64,000 bases of DNA from Saposhnikovia divaricata (lineage: Eukaryota; Streptophyta; Magnoliopsida; Apiales; Apiaceae): the NCBI GenBank assembly GCA_036435485.1, contig CM071597.1, forward strand, positions 50,203,881-50,267,880, read 5' to 3'. Positions 47,884 to 59,790 of this stretch are shown here, one piece after another (within the stretch, counting starts at the first letter, position 1; every line of letters starts with the position of its first letter). The notes beneath the pieces are model-generated. The model made no database searches, was not told the DNA's origin, and saw nothing but the letters and a program-made list of their open reading frames with translations. The position numbers and the translations under genes are program-made.

Positions 47884-50282
47884 CTTTCTTTATTTGTGCA
47901 CTTTTATGTTGCTGCAAGTTGAGGCAGCTTGATTTTTGGTAAATATATAGTTAAAACTCCTTGAGTTGTTGAATTGAAAAAACTGGTGGATAGTCCGATA
48001 AACGAATACCTCATGCTGAAATTTTCTAAAATTCCCCTGCAAATCTATTTAAAGTCTATTTAATTTATTTGATTTCGATGATTTGAAAGTATGTTATGAT
48101 TTTCGAGAGTCTATGTGAATATGTAATAGTTGATGTGAAGAAATGGGGCGTGGTATTGTTCTGAGGTGTTTGCCGCTAGATAGTATTTAAGTATTAAGTG
48201 GTCTTCTGTGTTAAATGTTTATTTGACTTAGTTGGTTATACTAAGATTATTTTATAATGGAAAATTGATATGCTTATATATGATATGTGTGTAAGAAATA
48301 TAGGACGCGTATGGGTAGAATAAAGAAAAATAATAAGATTTTACTTAGTTGGATACTAAAATAGTATTTGATTTTGAAAAGGTTCGAATAGGAAACCTGG
48401 CTAAGGACAGTGCGCGGGTAATCTGAAAGACGAACAGAAGGACGAGTATCAAAGCCGATGGGTAAATGGGCGTGAAAATTGATGAGTTATGAAGTAGGAA
48501 AGGGAACTGGGGCCAAATAAAAGGCTAGCAACTAAAGGTTGTCATGAAATCGAGTTGAGAATCGATGGGAAATCAGGAACTCAGTGAATCGAGGCAAGTG
48601 TTATTGCTATTCACTTATTGTTCAAGTGATGCAATTTAGTTTATTTGTTGTATGAAATGATTTGGTCAAGTATAGTTGAAAGATGATATATATATTTTTT
48701 CAAATTAGTGTGATGTTGTTTACTTTCCCTACCCATAATTAATATGTCGGTTTTACAAAAAATCTTGCAAATAACCCTTTTCACATTTTAACAATGGAAT
48801 GCCATTTCTTCTATTTTCGTCAAATACTCTTAAGAAATTTTCTAAACAAGGAAATCCAAGTTTTTAACCTACTGGCAAAAATTCCTGATCTAGCATATTT
48901 TCAGCAATGGACTCCCATTTGGACAATGTTTTCTCTAAACTGATCTGAACTTTTCCATATTGAAACTGTTTTGCAAAACTTTGTTCTCAGCTATTTTATC
49001 CTCTTATGGAAGCTCAAACTCTTTAGTGTGTATAAGTTTTATTAAATGCCCAATACTTGACCATATCCTTGCTTTAGTCTAGAATTTCAATTGTTGGAAA
49101 TCTTATTGCAGTTTATATCCTTACTCTTGCTCAATGAAATTTCTCTTTAGATAAATTGATGATGTTATAATTCTAATTATTCGTATCGATCTTGTTGATA
49201 CCTATTCGAATTGGCGATCTTTATAATCCTCACCCTATGTGGTATCGAACTTGTCGATATCAGTTGAGAATCTTGGTAGTTCGTTTATCCCCTGTGTTGT
49301 ATCGAACTTGTCAATACTAGACGATGATGTCGGTTATTTTTTATGGACTCTAAATCATGAGTTGTTCTGGAAGTGAGTTTCCAGTTGTTTGGTTAACAAA
49401 GGTTGTCGATTGTTCCGACACCTAATGCGTTTGACTTAGAATTGGAAATGTTTTTAAAACAGATGTCCCTTCGGGGAGACCATATTATGATCAACAGATG
49501 TCCCTTCGGGGAGACCAGATTAATGGTCGGAAGTTAAGGCCAATGTGTGCCATGGATCCAATTAAGGACATTGCTGTGTGCGTTTATCCGGGGTTAGTGC
49601 GTGACTGATCAACAGCCTAACCTTGATGTTTTTTTTAAAAATAAATAAAAATTCCAATTCTAATCTATACTCTGAGCTTGAGATGTTAAGTTCTTGACTC
49701 CTTGGAAGTCTGTTTTAATAATATTTTGATATTGGAACTCTTATCAGTTCTAGTTTCTGATGCACCTCATTAATGGTGAATTGTTGGCCTTCGTGGCAAT
49801 CTAAAAGTTGATATAACTAATTCCTTCATAGAATGAAATGAAACCTCTTTGTTTATCAGATTTGTCATCATTATTGAAATTGTTATCACTATTGCACTTG
49901 CTGAGCATTGTTGGCTCACTCTTGCTTGTTTGTTTTCTTCAGCTAATAGAGAAGGTTAGTGAACCTAGTAATGGTCATTGGTGTTGCTTTCCAGCAGCGA
50001 GAGGAAACGATCAGGTTGCTGATTCTCATTGGTTAGTGGTTGGGAATTCGTCAAGGTTGGATATTCAGTTAGACAGTGATTTTAGTTATTCATAGAATTG
50101 TATAACATTTTATTCTGAGAATGGATTGTAATAGTAATTTGACAGTTGTTTCATACCATAACCTGTATATGATCTTGGTTAAGGGGTTTTATTATTATAT
50201 GTTGTTTATATCCAGGATTGTATAATGTTGTTAGTGGCTAGTGGCCCCATATATGTACCCCAGATTTTGGGATGCTACAGGT

Positions 50283-50294
50283 TGGTATCAGAGC
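50283..50294 (+). promoter_or_regulatory. Element B primer-binding site
   Basis: TGGTATCAGAGC, three bases after the LTR end GCTACA. Perfect complement to initiator-Met tRNA. Confidence 0.92.
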
Positions 50295-53200
50295 TACAGG
50301 TTATGGTCACTGAAACAGATTAGGAGGGTTAGGGTACATGTATAAGATAGACGTCGGGTAGAACGGTTTAGGATAAGGATCGCGTTAGGATACTTCGGCA
50401 AGCGTTGCGACGTTAATCGGTCTTTCGGCTTATCGCGCGAGCAGAAGTTCGAATCGTTTAAGGATTGGGCTATTAGCAAAACAGCAATCCCGAAGCGGCA
50501 TAAGCTAAGTGGACAGCTGGAGCTATCAGTCCGGGGGACGTTATCTCAAGATTTTTGCGTAGAGTCTAGAACTTTCTACGATATTCATTTCGATGTGAAC
50601 GTTTCGGAGATGGTATGAGAAGATTAAGAATGTGAAGTGGGAAGCGATTACTAGCAAGAGTTGGAAGTTGAGCATAATTGTGCACCCTTAATCGTTGATT
50701 CACTCGAATTCATTGCTTAAAGAAATTTCTTAGTCTTCTTTTGAATAAAGTAAATTAATTCCCGGTTGGTATCGTTGTTGAGGCATTCGTTGCGCAATAA
50801 CTGTCCAAAATCAAGAATGAATTAAGATCTTCTTATTTATTCAACTCATTATTTTCAGGCCGGTTTTGGCAGCTAAGTAAATTAGTGCTTAGTTGACAAG
50901 AGCGAGGTTATGAATAATTAGGAATTTCTTGAATGTTTGCTTGATCAATCATTGAAGCATCTATCGAAAAGTCTTTTATACATCAATCGATGATGAGTTT
51001 CGTATTCAGATTTAGTCAACTTCAATCTCGTCCTTTCGGAAATATTTGAATTTTTCAGAGAGTACTTAATTCAACTTTACATGAAGATTTTTGAAACTCT
51101 TGGATCTCTTCCATTATCATGAATGCTTGAATTTCTCTATTCCAGCTGAGATGAACAACCTATGTAAATAGGGATTCAGGGACATCTTATCTTTTTGATA
51201 GAAGTCCAGTGGGACACCACTGATTGTGTTTGTCATAAAGGTACTAAAGACTGGCCATCTTTATGTACTGTGGTGGTTAACCAAGTGACAAATACAACCT
51301 GATAATAGTTCAAAAGATTATATTGATCTCTCGATTAAATTCCTCTATAAAAGATTTATCAAATAACTCAGTGTATATGAATACTTGATGCCCATTCATT
51401 TTATTGACCTCCTTTGTCAGAAAATTGATGATTTCAAAATTTCTAATGCTGAAGGGATGCGAAGCTAGGCGTGACGACGTCTTAAATGATAGAAACTGCA
51501 AATGCACTGACGAAGAATTGGTTGTGCAAGTTTAAGAATATGGTGATTAAGGTAGATATGCCATGCCAGATTGGAATATTTGTTGGACCAATAAATCATG
51601 GACAAGATTTGTGGCTAATGAGAATTGAATAAAGGAAAAAGGGACAGGAAAGAAAAGCACATGATTACAAATTCGGTTAAAGGATGAAAAGAGAATGGTG
51701 ACGAAGATGTTGGGTATGAGATGTTCAATGTTGAAGAAAGATTGTTTTGGACATCAATTGAAGGGCAAAGATAGTAGATAGAATATCACAAGATTTTGAA
51801 TGTTTGAGCCGTTGTTGGACATAAAATGTTAAAAACAAGAAGGATGACTTGGATAAAGCAGAGTGAAGTGAAACAGAATGGTTTGTAAGAATTATCAAGA
51901 AGAATCAGAATTGAATAAGGAGTAAGGTGATTATGTGGAGTAAATAACTTATGCAAGCCAGGGTAGAAAGTCATGATTATCAAGGATGGAGGAAAGTTGA
52001 CCAAAATGAAATAAAATGACAAGAGGAGAAAGAAGGGGAAACCAGGAAGTTCCTGGAAGCGATTAAGTAGAAAACATATAAATTAGTTAAGGGAAGAATG
52101 TGGAATCCCGAAGATTTGGAGTTAGAAGAGTGGGCACAATAGATGCTTATAAGAACGAGAATTAGCAGAGGTTGACGAGACTCCATGGCTAGAAAATAAG
52201 ATTTCGGGAGAAGAATCCCTAGAGATTTTATTAAGATAAATGTGGGAATCTGTGGCTGTAACCAGAAAGGCAGTGTGGTGACAAGTAGTAAAATCAGAAG
52301 TTAAAGCTATGTGTTATGAGCTTGGAAGGATGGGAATTTTTGCCAAAAATAGTATCATATCAATCTTAGTGGAATTATGAAGAAAGTAATAAGACTACTG
52401 CTATGATTATCAAGAATCTAGAAATTCAAAATGATTGTGAAGGAAGTTAGTAGGAAGTGTTTGTAATAACTAGAAAAAGAACTAAATACGATCCAGGATT
52501 AGATTTATTTCCTAACAACGAAATGCGAGCAAATTGTGAGGACCAGAAAAAGGGAGATTTTGACTTTGACAAAGATAAAGGCGGTGTTTTGAGGTCGAAA
52601 GCAGACATTGAGGTGTTAACGATTAATCAAATCAAGAATTTGTTGTACCAGGGGAATGGAATTGTTTTGTATAAGGAGATATCGGCAAGGAGACAATTAA
52701 GTCAAAGCATATTCCGATGAATAATATTTCAAACGACATTCAGACAAAGAATTTAATATGATCGTAGGTCACATATCAAGATGATCGAAGACTCATGAAG
52801 CGTATGCAAATCAATCGAGAGCGATTTTAAAAGTTTCCAAGAAAAGGAGAAAATTTGGCACAAGGATTTTAATGTGAATTTCGAAAGTCATCATTTTGTG
52901 GCTAATGTGAGTGGTGTAAATGTTGAAGTTGTAATGTGTAGAGTCAAATTCGAGGACTCGTCAAGTATGCAGATTTGCGATTCGAAAGTTGATTTCAGAG
53001 GACGCGAGGTAGTGTATTTTGAATAAGATATTTATACGATTTAAGGAAAATGGTCATCAGTTCGAAATGGTTACTCAGTAAAACAATGAGATTAAGGATG
53101 GATTGAAGTTTTCTGATTATTTCCTTCTCGAGTAACATTGCACGTGAAAGAGGAGTAAGATGATTGGGAATTTCTTAATATTCTTTTCTCAAATTTTTAT

Positions 53201-53634
53201 TTGAAGAAGATTTCGTTTTAGGATATGTAAATAAGTGGTGATGCGTATTAAGTTTAGTATTCATGTGATAAAAGCGGGAGCTTGTTGGGATTTGTTAAAG
53301 TAAGAATTGTTTCATGATTAGTATCAAGTGAGGTTGTGACCTCGGGAGAATTGATATTACAGATTGATTCCATTTCAATTTTGTTCTTGTATTGAGTGAA
53401 GTCACAATTAAGGTGACGGGTATATTAGCTATCAAAAGCTGTAAATAATCGAGGCTATGTTTCACAAAGACTTAGCAAACCAGAATATTTTATAAGATTG
53501 AGAATCGAGTTGTTAATTGAATTATGCTTGATGTGCATTCAAGGACGTATGTGTTGATTATAGTATTCGATTACAAGGATGCAACTGAGAATGGACGAAA
53601 TGATGTTAAGTTTCCAGATTGGGTACTCGGTAAA

Positions 53635-53867
53635 TGTAACACCCCAGTCCCACATCAAGGAGATTAGGGACTTTAGTTCAGTTTATAAGGCAAAGTACTA
53701 CTACTAAGTGCACCAACAAATCATGATCTTTTGGGGGCCTGTGGTGGGCTTGTGGATTACCCAAGTTAGCTGCATTTGGGCCAGTTTGCTTTGGCTTATT
53801 TCAGATTCGTGATCGGGATTTGACCCGATTTTCGAAAAAGGCTCGGGATTTGACCCGGGTTGTCACA
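53635..53867 (+). repeat. TRIM left LTR
   Basis: 233 bp, paired with 54089-54321. It contains AGTTAGCTGC where the right copy has AGTTAGTTGC, and TTTCAGATT where the right copy has TTTCGGATT. Confidence 0.95.
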
Positions 53868-54088
53868 TATGGTATCAGAGCCGACTCTCGAAAGCTTGAT
53901 TCGTCAAGTTGCCGGAGGTGGGGACACGAAGGTTGGTGGTATTATCCCACAATGGACAGAGATCCGGAGGTGGGGACACGAAGCCAACCGGTATTATCCC
54001 ACAATGGCTAGAGAGGAACGGTCTTGGAGTACCTATGGGATATCCGTTCAGGCCTAACGAGGACGTCAGGAGTTTAAGTGGGGGAGAT

Positions 54089-54321
54089 TGTAACACCCCA
54101 GTCCCACATCAAGGAGATTAGGGACTTTAGTTCAGTTTATAAGGCAAAGTACTACTACTAAGTGCACCAACAAATCATGATCTTTTGGGGGCCTGTGGTG
54201 GGCTTGTGGATTACCCAAGTTAGTTGCATTTGGGCCAGTTTGCTTTGGCTTATTTCGGATTCGTGATCGGGATTTGACCCGATTTTCGAAAAAGGCTCGG
54301 GATTTGACCCGGGTTGTCACA
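54089..54321 (+). repeat. TRIM right LTR
   Basis: 233 bp, same length as the left LTR, ending at the TSD GTAAA (54322-54326). Confidence 0.95.
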
Positions 54322-54843
54322 GTAAAAATATGGGACTAAAGACAGAAAGAAACTTCTTAATTATTCCCTTCTCGATCAATATAGTACTTGAAAAGTGGAG
54401 TGGAAGCGATCGGAGGATTTCTTGAGATTCTTTTCTCGAAATTCTATTTGAAATCGTGTGGTTATAAGTAAAGCGTGGGAATTATACCAAGTGTAGGTCG
54501 TTGTAAATTAAGGCAAATTGCACGGTGGTATTATTGCGAAGGATTGGCGTGGTAATATAGTTTTGACGCAGGGTACAGTTCATTACGCGAAAAAGTCATA
54601 TTGATTTTCGGGGAAAAGATATGTGTGCTCGTGTGATAAACGTTTAGAGTTAAAAAAATCTCGGAAACCAAAGCATAAGGTTATTTCGGAAATTGAGTGC
54701 TCATAGAATGAGCTTATAAATTTATGAGTTGGTATGGGGGAAAATCCTAGAGTTGAAAGATGCAACCTGGGAAGTGGAAGTAAGATGTTTGAGGAAAATT
54801 GTTAATTGTGTCCTTAGCGTTGATTCTGAGGACAGAATCCTAT

Positions 54844-54857
54844 TAAGGGGGGAAGGA
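54844..54857 (+). promoter_or_regulatory. Element B polypurine tract
   Basis: AAGGGGGGAAGGA directly before the 3' LTR start TATAACG. It is preceded by GAGGACAGAATCC, a weak echo of the T1 and A pre-PPT block. Confidence 0.75.
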
Positions 54858-57800
54858 TATAACGCCCTAGAAAATTTCGAATTTAAAATTATTTATTTAA
54901 TATAAATTATGAATTATATTATGTGAATATTGTGGTAAAGGTGAAATGTATGTGAAATTGTATTTATGTGATGATATGATGATTTGGGTAAGTTGTGAAG
55001 ATCGGTGTATTTTTATTTGTATTTTAGAGGGTTTAATTATATTTAAATCATGCATTTTTTATCCTCTATCAATTTTATAAAATTATCGGAGGAATTAAAA
55101 ATCATGAAATCTCTTGAAATATTATCTTTATATATTTATTGAGTTTTTAAAATTGTTGGGTGGATTAATTTGGGTGTTTTAGTATTTTAAAATGATTTCA
55201 AGAGTTTTATTGCATTTAAAGGATCAAAACTTGAAAAATTCATATTTAATTCATTTTTGATCCGAAAAATATTTTAAAAATATGTGTGTGCTCGTAATTT
55301 TATGTTATTTATTTTAAAAATGAAAAGTTTAATTTTTTGAACTTTCTATTTAATTTCAATTTATGAAAGTTACGTATTAGTTTTAAAAAGCGAATGAGGA
55401 GTGTTTTAATTGGGCCGAGATGTATGGTGAGTAGTAATATTTCTGTATTGGGCCAAGCCCAATAGCACCCCAAAAACAAAACCCAGCCACTTCTTCCTTG
55501 TTCCAGAGAGTTCTCGACAGAAAAAAAAAAAGACGGGAGAGAGGAAGAAAAGGGGGAAGAAGAAATTAGGGATTAGAGATTGAATTGGGGGTTCCAATTT
55601 ATAATCAATTGTAAGATTTATATATATATATATATATATATAATCGTGTGTGTAAGTGGGTGTGTATTATGCGTGTGTGTATATATGTGTGCAGCGGATG
55701 AGAGCAGTGGAGGTGGGGAGGGGGAAGACCACCGCGCGGTGGCAGGTGGCCGGCGGTAGTGGCGGCTCTAGCAGTGCGCGCGGGGAGAAGGGGAGCAGCT
55801 GGGCAAGGAGGAAGAAAGAGGGGAGAGGGCTGCTTGGTGGGTTTGTGCAGAGAGAGAGAGAGAGAGGGGGGGGGGGGAGAGGGAGAGATTTTGGATGTGG
55901 GAATCAAAAAGGTATAATTTCTTGTTTATTTGTTTATTTATTTATTTATTTATTTCAATTTTTCAATGTAAATGTTTAATATTCATTTTAGATTAATTAT
56001 GTGAATTGTTGTAACTAAATTAGATTTAAATTGTGATATTATTGTTGTAATCTAATTAGTTTAAAATTTCGAGATTATTGTTTAATTTCCGTATTTAGTT
56101 CAGAAAGCATATTGTAAAGTATGATTATCATGAATGTTAGTTGCTAATCGTTATTATGTAGTAAGTGAAGTCATAATTTCAAAGTTGAACTTGAGGGATT
56201 TTGATGAATGTCGGGAGTTATGGATTGTTGTTGTTGTAAAATATTTATATTTATATGAGTTGGCTAGTCGTAATTGTCTATGTGCTAAGTGTTATAGGTC
56301 AAGTACTAGTAATATTTGTTAAGTGCTTTAATTGTTAGATTTTGGTGGAGAGTTATGTGTGATTAAATGATTTTAATTAAGGAATTTATAATTGCCTAAG
56401 TTGTATATTTGTATGAATGTTAAGTGGTGGTTTCTGAAAAGTACCACTGGCCCTAGAGGTTATGTGATTTGTTTTGATTTAGTTTTCAAATGTAATCTAT
56501 AGTAAAGTTAAATTGTTATTTTATTTCCTTATGTGTTTATGTGGTCAATGATTATATGTTATTTAGTTTAACTGCGAGGAGTCGTAAATAGATCATAAGT
56601 TCTAAATGTCAATATTTAAGGACTTGTGTAATTCTCATTGACTAGATCCTCGGGCTTACGAATACCAATGATTGATTGTCACAAGTATAATTAATATGCT
56701 CTAGTGATATGATCATTGATATAGCGTAAGTAATAGTTAGTGCTAGGAGTTGTTTCCTAGGGCTTACGAATACCAATGATTGATTATCACGTGTATCATT
56801 AATATGCGTGAGTGATATGATCATTGATATAGTGTAAGTAGTAGTTAATGCTAACATAAATTATTATGTGTTTACTGCATGTCGAGGCAGAATTTCTTAT
56901 GTATTGAGGTGCTGCATGTCTGGGCGGGTACTTTCTTTATTTGTGAACTTTTATGTTGCTGCAAGTTGAGGCAGCTTGATTTTTGGTAAATATATAGTAA
57001 AAACTCCTTGAGTTGTTGAATTGAAAAAACAGGTGGATAGTCAGATAAACGAATACCTCATGCCGAAATTTTCTAAAATTCCCCTGCAAATCTATTTAAA
57101 ATCTATTTAATTTATTTGATTTGAAAGTATGTTATGATTTTCGAGAGTCTAAGTGAATATGTAATAGTTGATGTGAAGAAATGGGGCGTGGTATTGTTCT
57201 GAGGTGTTTGCCAATAGATAGTATTTAAGTATTAAGTGGTTATCTGTGTTAAATGTTTATTTGACTTAGTTGGTTTTACTAAGATTATTTTATAATGGCA
57301 AATTGATATGCTTATATATGATATGTGTGTAAGCGATATAGGACGCGTATGGGTAGAATAAAGCAAAATAATAAGATTTTGCTTAGTTGGATACTAAAAT
57401 AGTATTTGATTTTGAAAAGGTTTGAATAGGAAACCCGGCCAAGGACAGTGCGTGGGTAATCTGAAAGACGAACAGAAGGACGAGTATCAAAGCCGATGGG
57501 TAAATGGACGTGAAAATTGATGAGTTATGAAGTAGGAAAGGGAAGTAGGGCCAAATAAAAGGTTAACAACTAAAGGCTGTCATGAAATCGAGTTGAGAAT
57601 CGATGGGAAATCAGGAACTCAGTGAATCGAGGCAAGTGTTATTGCTATTCACTTATTTTCAAGTGATGCAATTTAGTTTATTTGTTGTATGAAATGATTT
57701 GGTCAAGTATAGTTGAAAGATTATATATATACTTTTTCAAATTAGTGTGATGCTGTTTACTTTCCCTACCCATAATTCACATGTCGGTTTTACAAAGAAT

Positions 57801-59790
57801 CTTGCAAATAACCCTTTTCACATTTTAACAATGGAATGTCATTTCTTCTATTTTCGTCACATACTCTTAAGAAATTTTCTAAACAAGGAAATCCAAGTTT
57901 TTAACCTGCTGGCAAAAAATCCTGATCTAGCATATTTTCATCAATGGACTCCCATTTGGACAATATTTTCTCTAAGCTGATCTGAACTTTTCCATATTGA
58001 AACTGTTTTGCAAAACTTTGTTCTCAGCTATTTTATCCTCTTATGGAAGCTCAAACTCTTTAGTGTGTATAAATTTTATTAAATGCCCAATACTTGACCA
58101 TATCCTTGCTTTAGTCTAGAATTTCAATTGTTGGAAATCTTATTGCAGTTTATATCCTTACTCTTGCTCAATGAAATTTCTCTTTAGATAAATTGTTGAT
58201 GTTATAATTCTAATTATTCGTATCGATCTTATTGATACCTATTCGAATTGGCGATCTTTATAATCCCCACCCTATGTGGTATCGAACTTGTCGATATCAG
58301 TTGAGAATCTTGGTAGTTCGTTTATCCCCTGTGTTGTATCAAACTTGCAGATACTAGACGATGATGTCGTTTTTTTATGGACTCTAAATCATGAGTTGTT
58401 CAGGACGTGAGTTTCCAGTTGTTTGGTTAACAAAGGTTGTCGATTGTTCCGACACCTAATGCGTTTGACTTAGAATTGGAAATGTTTTTAAAACAGATGT
58501 CCCTTCGGGGAGACCATATTATGGTCAATAGATGTCCCTTCGGGGAGACCAGATTAATGGTCGGAAGTTAAGGCCAATGTGTGCCATGGATCCAATTAAG
58601 GACATTGCTGTGTGCGTTTGTCCGGGGTTAGTGCGTGACTGATCAGCAGCCTAACCTTGATATTTTTTTTAAAATAAATAAAAATTCCAATTCTAATCTA
58701 TACTCTGAGCTTGAGATGTTTAGTTCTTGACTCCTTGGAAGTCTGTTTTAATAATATTTTGATATTGGAACTCTTATCAGTTCTAGTTTCTGATGCACCT
58801 CATTAATGGTGAATTGTTGGCCTTCGTGGCAATCTAAAAGTTGATATAACTAATTCCTTCATAGAATGAAATGAAACCTCTTTGTTTATCAGATTTGTCA
58901 TCATTATTGAAATTGTTATCACTATTGCACTTGCTGAGCATTGTTGGCTCACTCTTGCTTGTTTGTTTTCTTCAGCTAATAGAGAAGGTTAGTGAACCTA
59001 GTAATGGTCATTGGTAGGGCTGAGCATTCGGTCGGTTCGGTCCAGAACCGAACCGAACCGAACCGAAAGAACCGAAAACCGAATTGTTATTTTTTTGGAA
59101 CCGAACCGAACCGAACAAGGCTAGGGGACCGAACCAGACCCGAACCGAAATATTTCGTTCGGTTCGGTTCTTAAGAACCGAAATTTTCTGAATTTTCATA
59201 TATATATATATATATATATTATTAATATAAATTTATTATATTTATTATATATATATATTATATATATTATTAATATAAATAATATATATATATATATACA
59301 CATATATACATATAATTCGGGTGGTTCGGTTCTAACCGAAATTATTTATAGAAGAACCGAACCGATTCTAACCAAAGGAACCAAACCGCCCGAAAAAGGA
59401 AAAAATCTGGACCGGACCGAACCGAACCGAAATTGTGTGGTTCGGTTCGGTTTTTCGGTTCCGGTTCGGTTTTGCTCACCCCTAGTCATTGGTGTTGCTT
59501 TCCAGCAGCGAGAGGAGACGATCAGGTTACGGATTCTCATTGGTTAGTGGTTGGGAATTCGTCAAGGTTGGATATTCAATTAGACAGTGATTTTTGTTAT
59601 TCATAGAATTGTATAACATTTTATTCTGAGAATGGATTGTAATAGTAATTTGACAGTTGTTTCATACCATAACCTGTATATGATCTTGGTTAAGGGGTTT
59701 TATTATTATATGTTGTTTATATCCAGGATTGTATAATGTTGTTAGTGGCTAGTGGCCCCATATCTGTACCCCGGATTTTGGGATGCTACA
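54858..59790 (+). repeat. Element B 3' LTR, with MITE insertion
   Basis: It starts TATAACGCCC and ends GGGATGCTACA. Without the MITE and its TSD it is about 4.46 kb, against 4.49 kb for the 5' copy. It carries the GC-rich patch with an open frame (about 55696-55990), a GA/G run (55853-55883) and the TGGGCY motifs. No recognisable gene. Confidence 0.9.
59015..59484. mobile_element. hAT-type MITE (GGTTCGGT family), copy 2
   Basis: 470 bp with ends TAGGGCTGAGCA and TGCTCACCCCTA and the 8-bp TSD GTCATTGG (59007-59014 and 59485-59492). The other LTR of element B has the uninterrupted target at the equivalent place (near 49975), which confirms the insertion. Its right end is the complement of the left end of copy 1, so it is inverted relative to it. 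The middle is (TA)-rich. Confidence 0.95.

Larger units (their letters stand above)
30776..50279 (+). repeat. Element B 5' LTR, split by element A
   Basis: The parts are 30776-32873 and 47889-50279, about 4.49 kb. It begins TATAACG and ends GGGATGCTACA. Notable contents: three TGGGCY motifs (31329, 31367, 31374 in complement), a purine-rich leader-like stretch, an AT run (31553-31605), and a GC-rich patch (31660-31760) with a 56-codon frame from the ATG at 31659. This is followed by a splice-donor-like AAAAAG/GTATAA and a T-rich run. No recognisable gene. Confidence 0.85.
53635..54321 (+). mobile_element. TRIM (miniature LTR retrotransposon)
   Basis: This 687-bp element has two 233-bp LTRs (53635-53867 and 54089-54321) that differ at two bases that I can see. 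LTRs begin TGTAACACCCCAG and end GGTTGTCACA. The interior is only 221 bp: a tRNA-Met primer site TGGTATCAGAGCC (53870-53882) two bases after the LTR, a 52-bp-period repeat (GGAGGTGGGGACACGAAG at 53914 and 53966), and a purine tract AGTGGGGGAGAT before 54089. The TSD GTAAA is at 53630-53634 and 54322-54326. It has no coding capacity, as is normal for TRIMs. It lies inside element B. Confidence 0.95.
50280..54857 (+). other. Element B interior, no intact gene
   Basis: Apart from the inserted TRIM (53635-54321), this 4.6-kb stretch has only short frames. The longest is 52457-52720, 87 codons, charged, unrecognised. At about 54738-54800 a readable fragment (GCAACCTGGGAAGTGGAAG, i.e. ATWEVE, preceded by LWG-like codons) matches the chromodomain-like tail of Ty3 Pol. 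So the interior descends from a chromovirus whose coding region has been lost or replaced. Confidence 0.7.
30776..59790 (+). mobile_element. Element B: non-coding Ty3-type LTR retrotransposon
   Basis: Two LTRs of about 4.5 kb net flank an interior with no gag or full pol. The TSD CCTAC is at 30771-30775 and 59791-59795. A tRNA-Met primer site follows the 5' LTR and a purine tract precedes the 3' LTR. The interior's last 120 bp keep a decayed trace of a chromovirus Pol tail. The LTRs differ at roughly 2-3% in the first half kilobase, clearly more than those of element A. Later arrivals inside B are element A, a TRIM and a MITE. B must have relied on proteins from other elements. Confidence 0.85.

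Noticed and set aside
53870..53882. tRNA-Met gene fragment
   Set aside because: TGGTATCAGAGC occurs only as 12-13 bases next to LTR ends, so these are primer-binding sites.
53635..54321. Simple tandem duplication of 233 bp
   Set aside because: Primer site, polypurine tract, TGT...ACA ends and the GTAAA duplication make it a TRIM.
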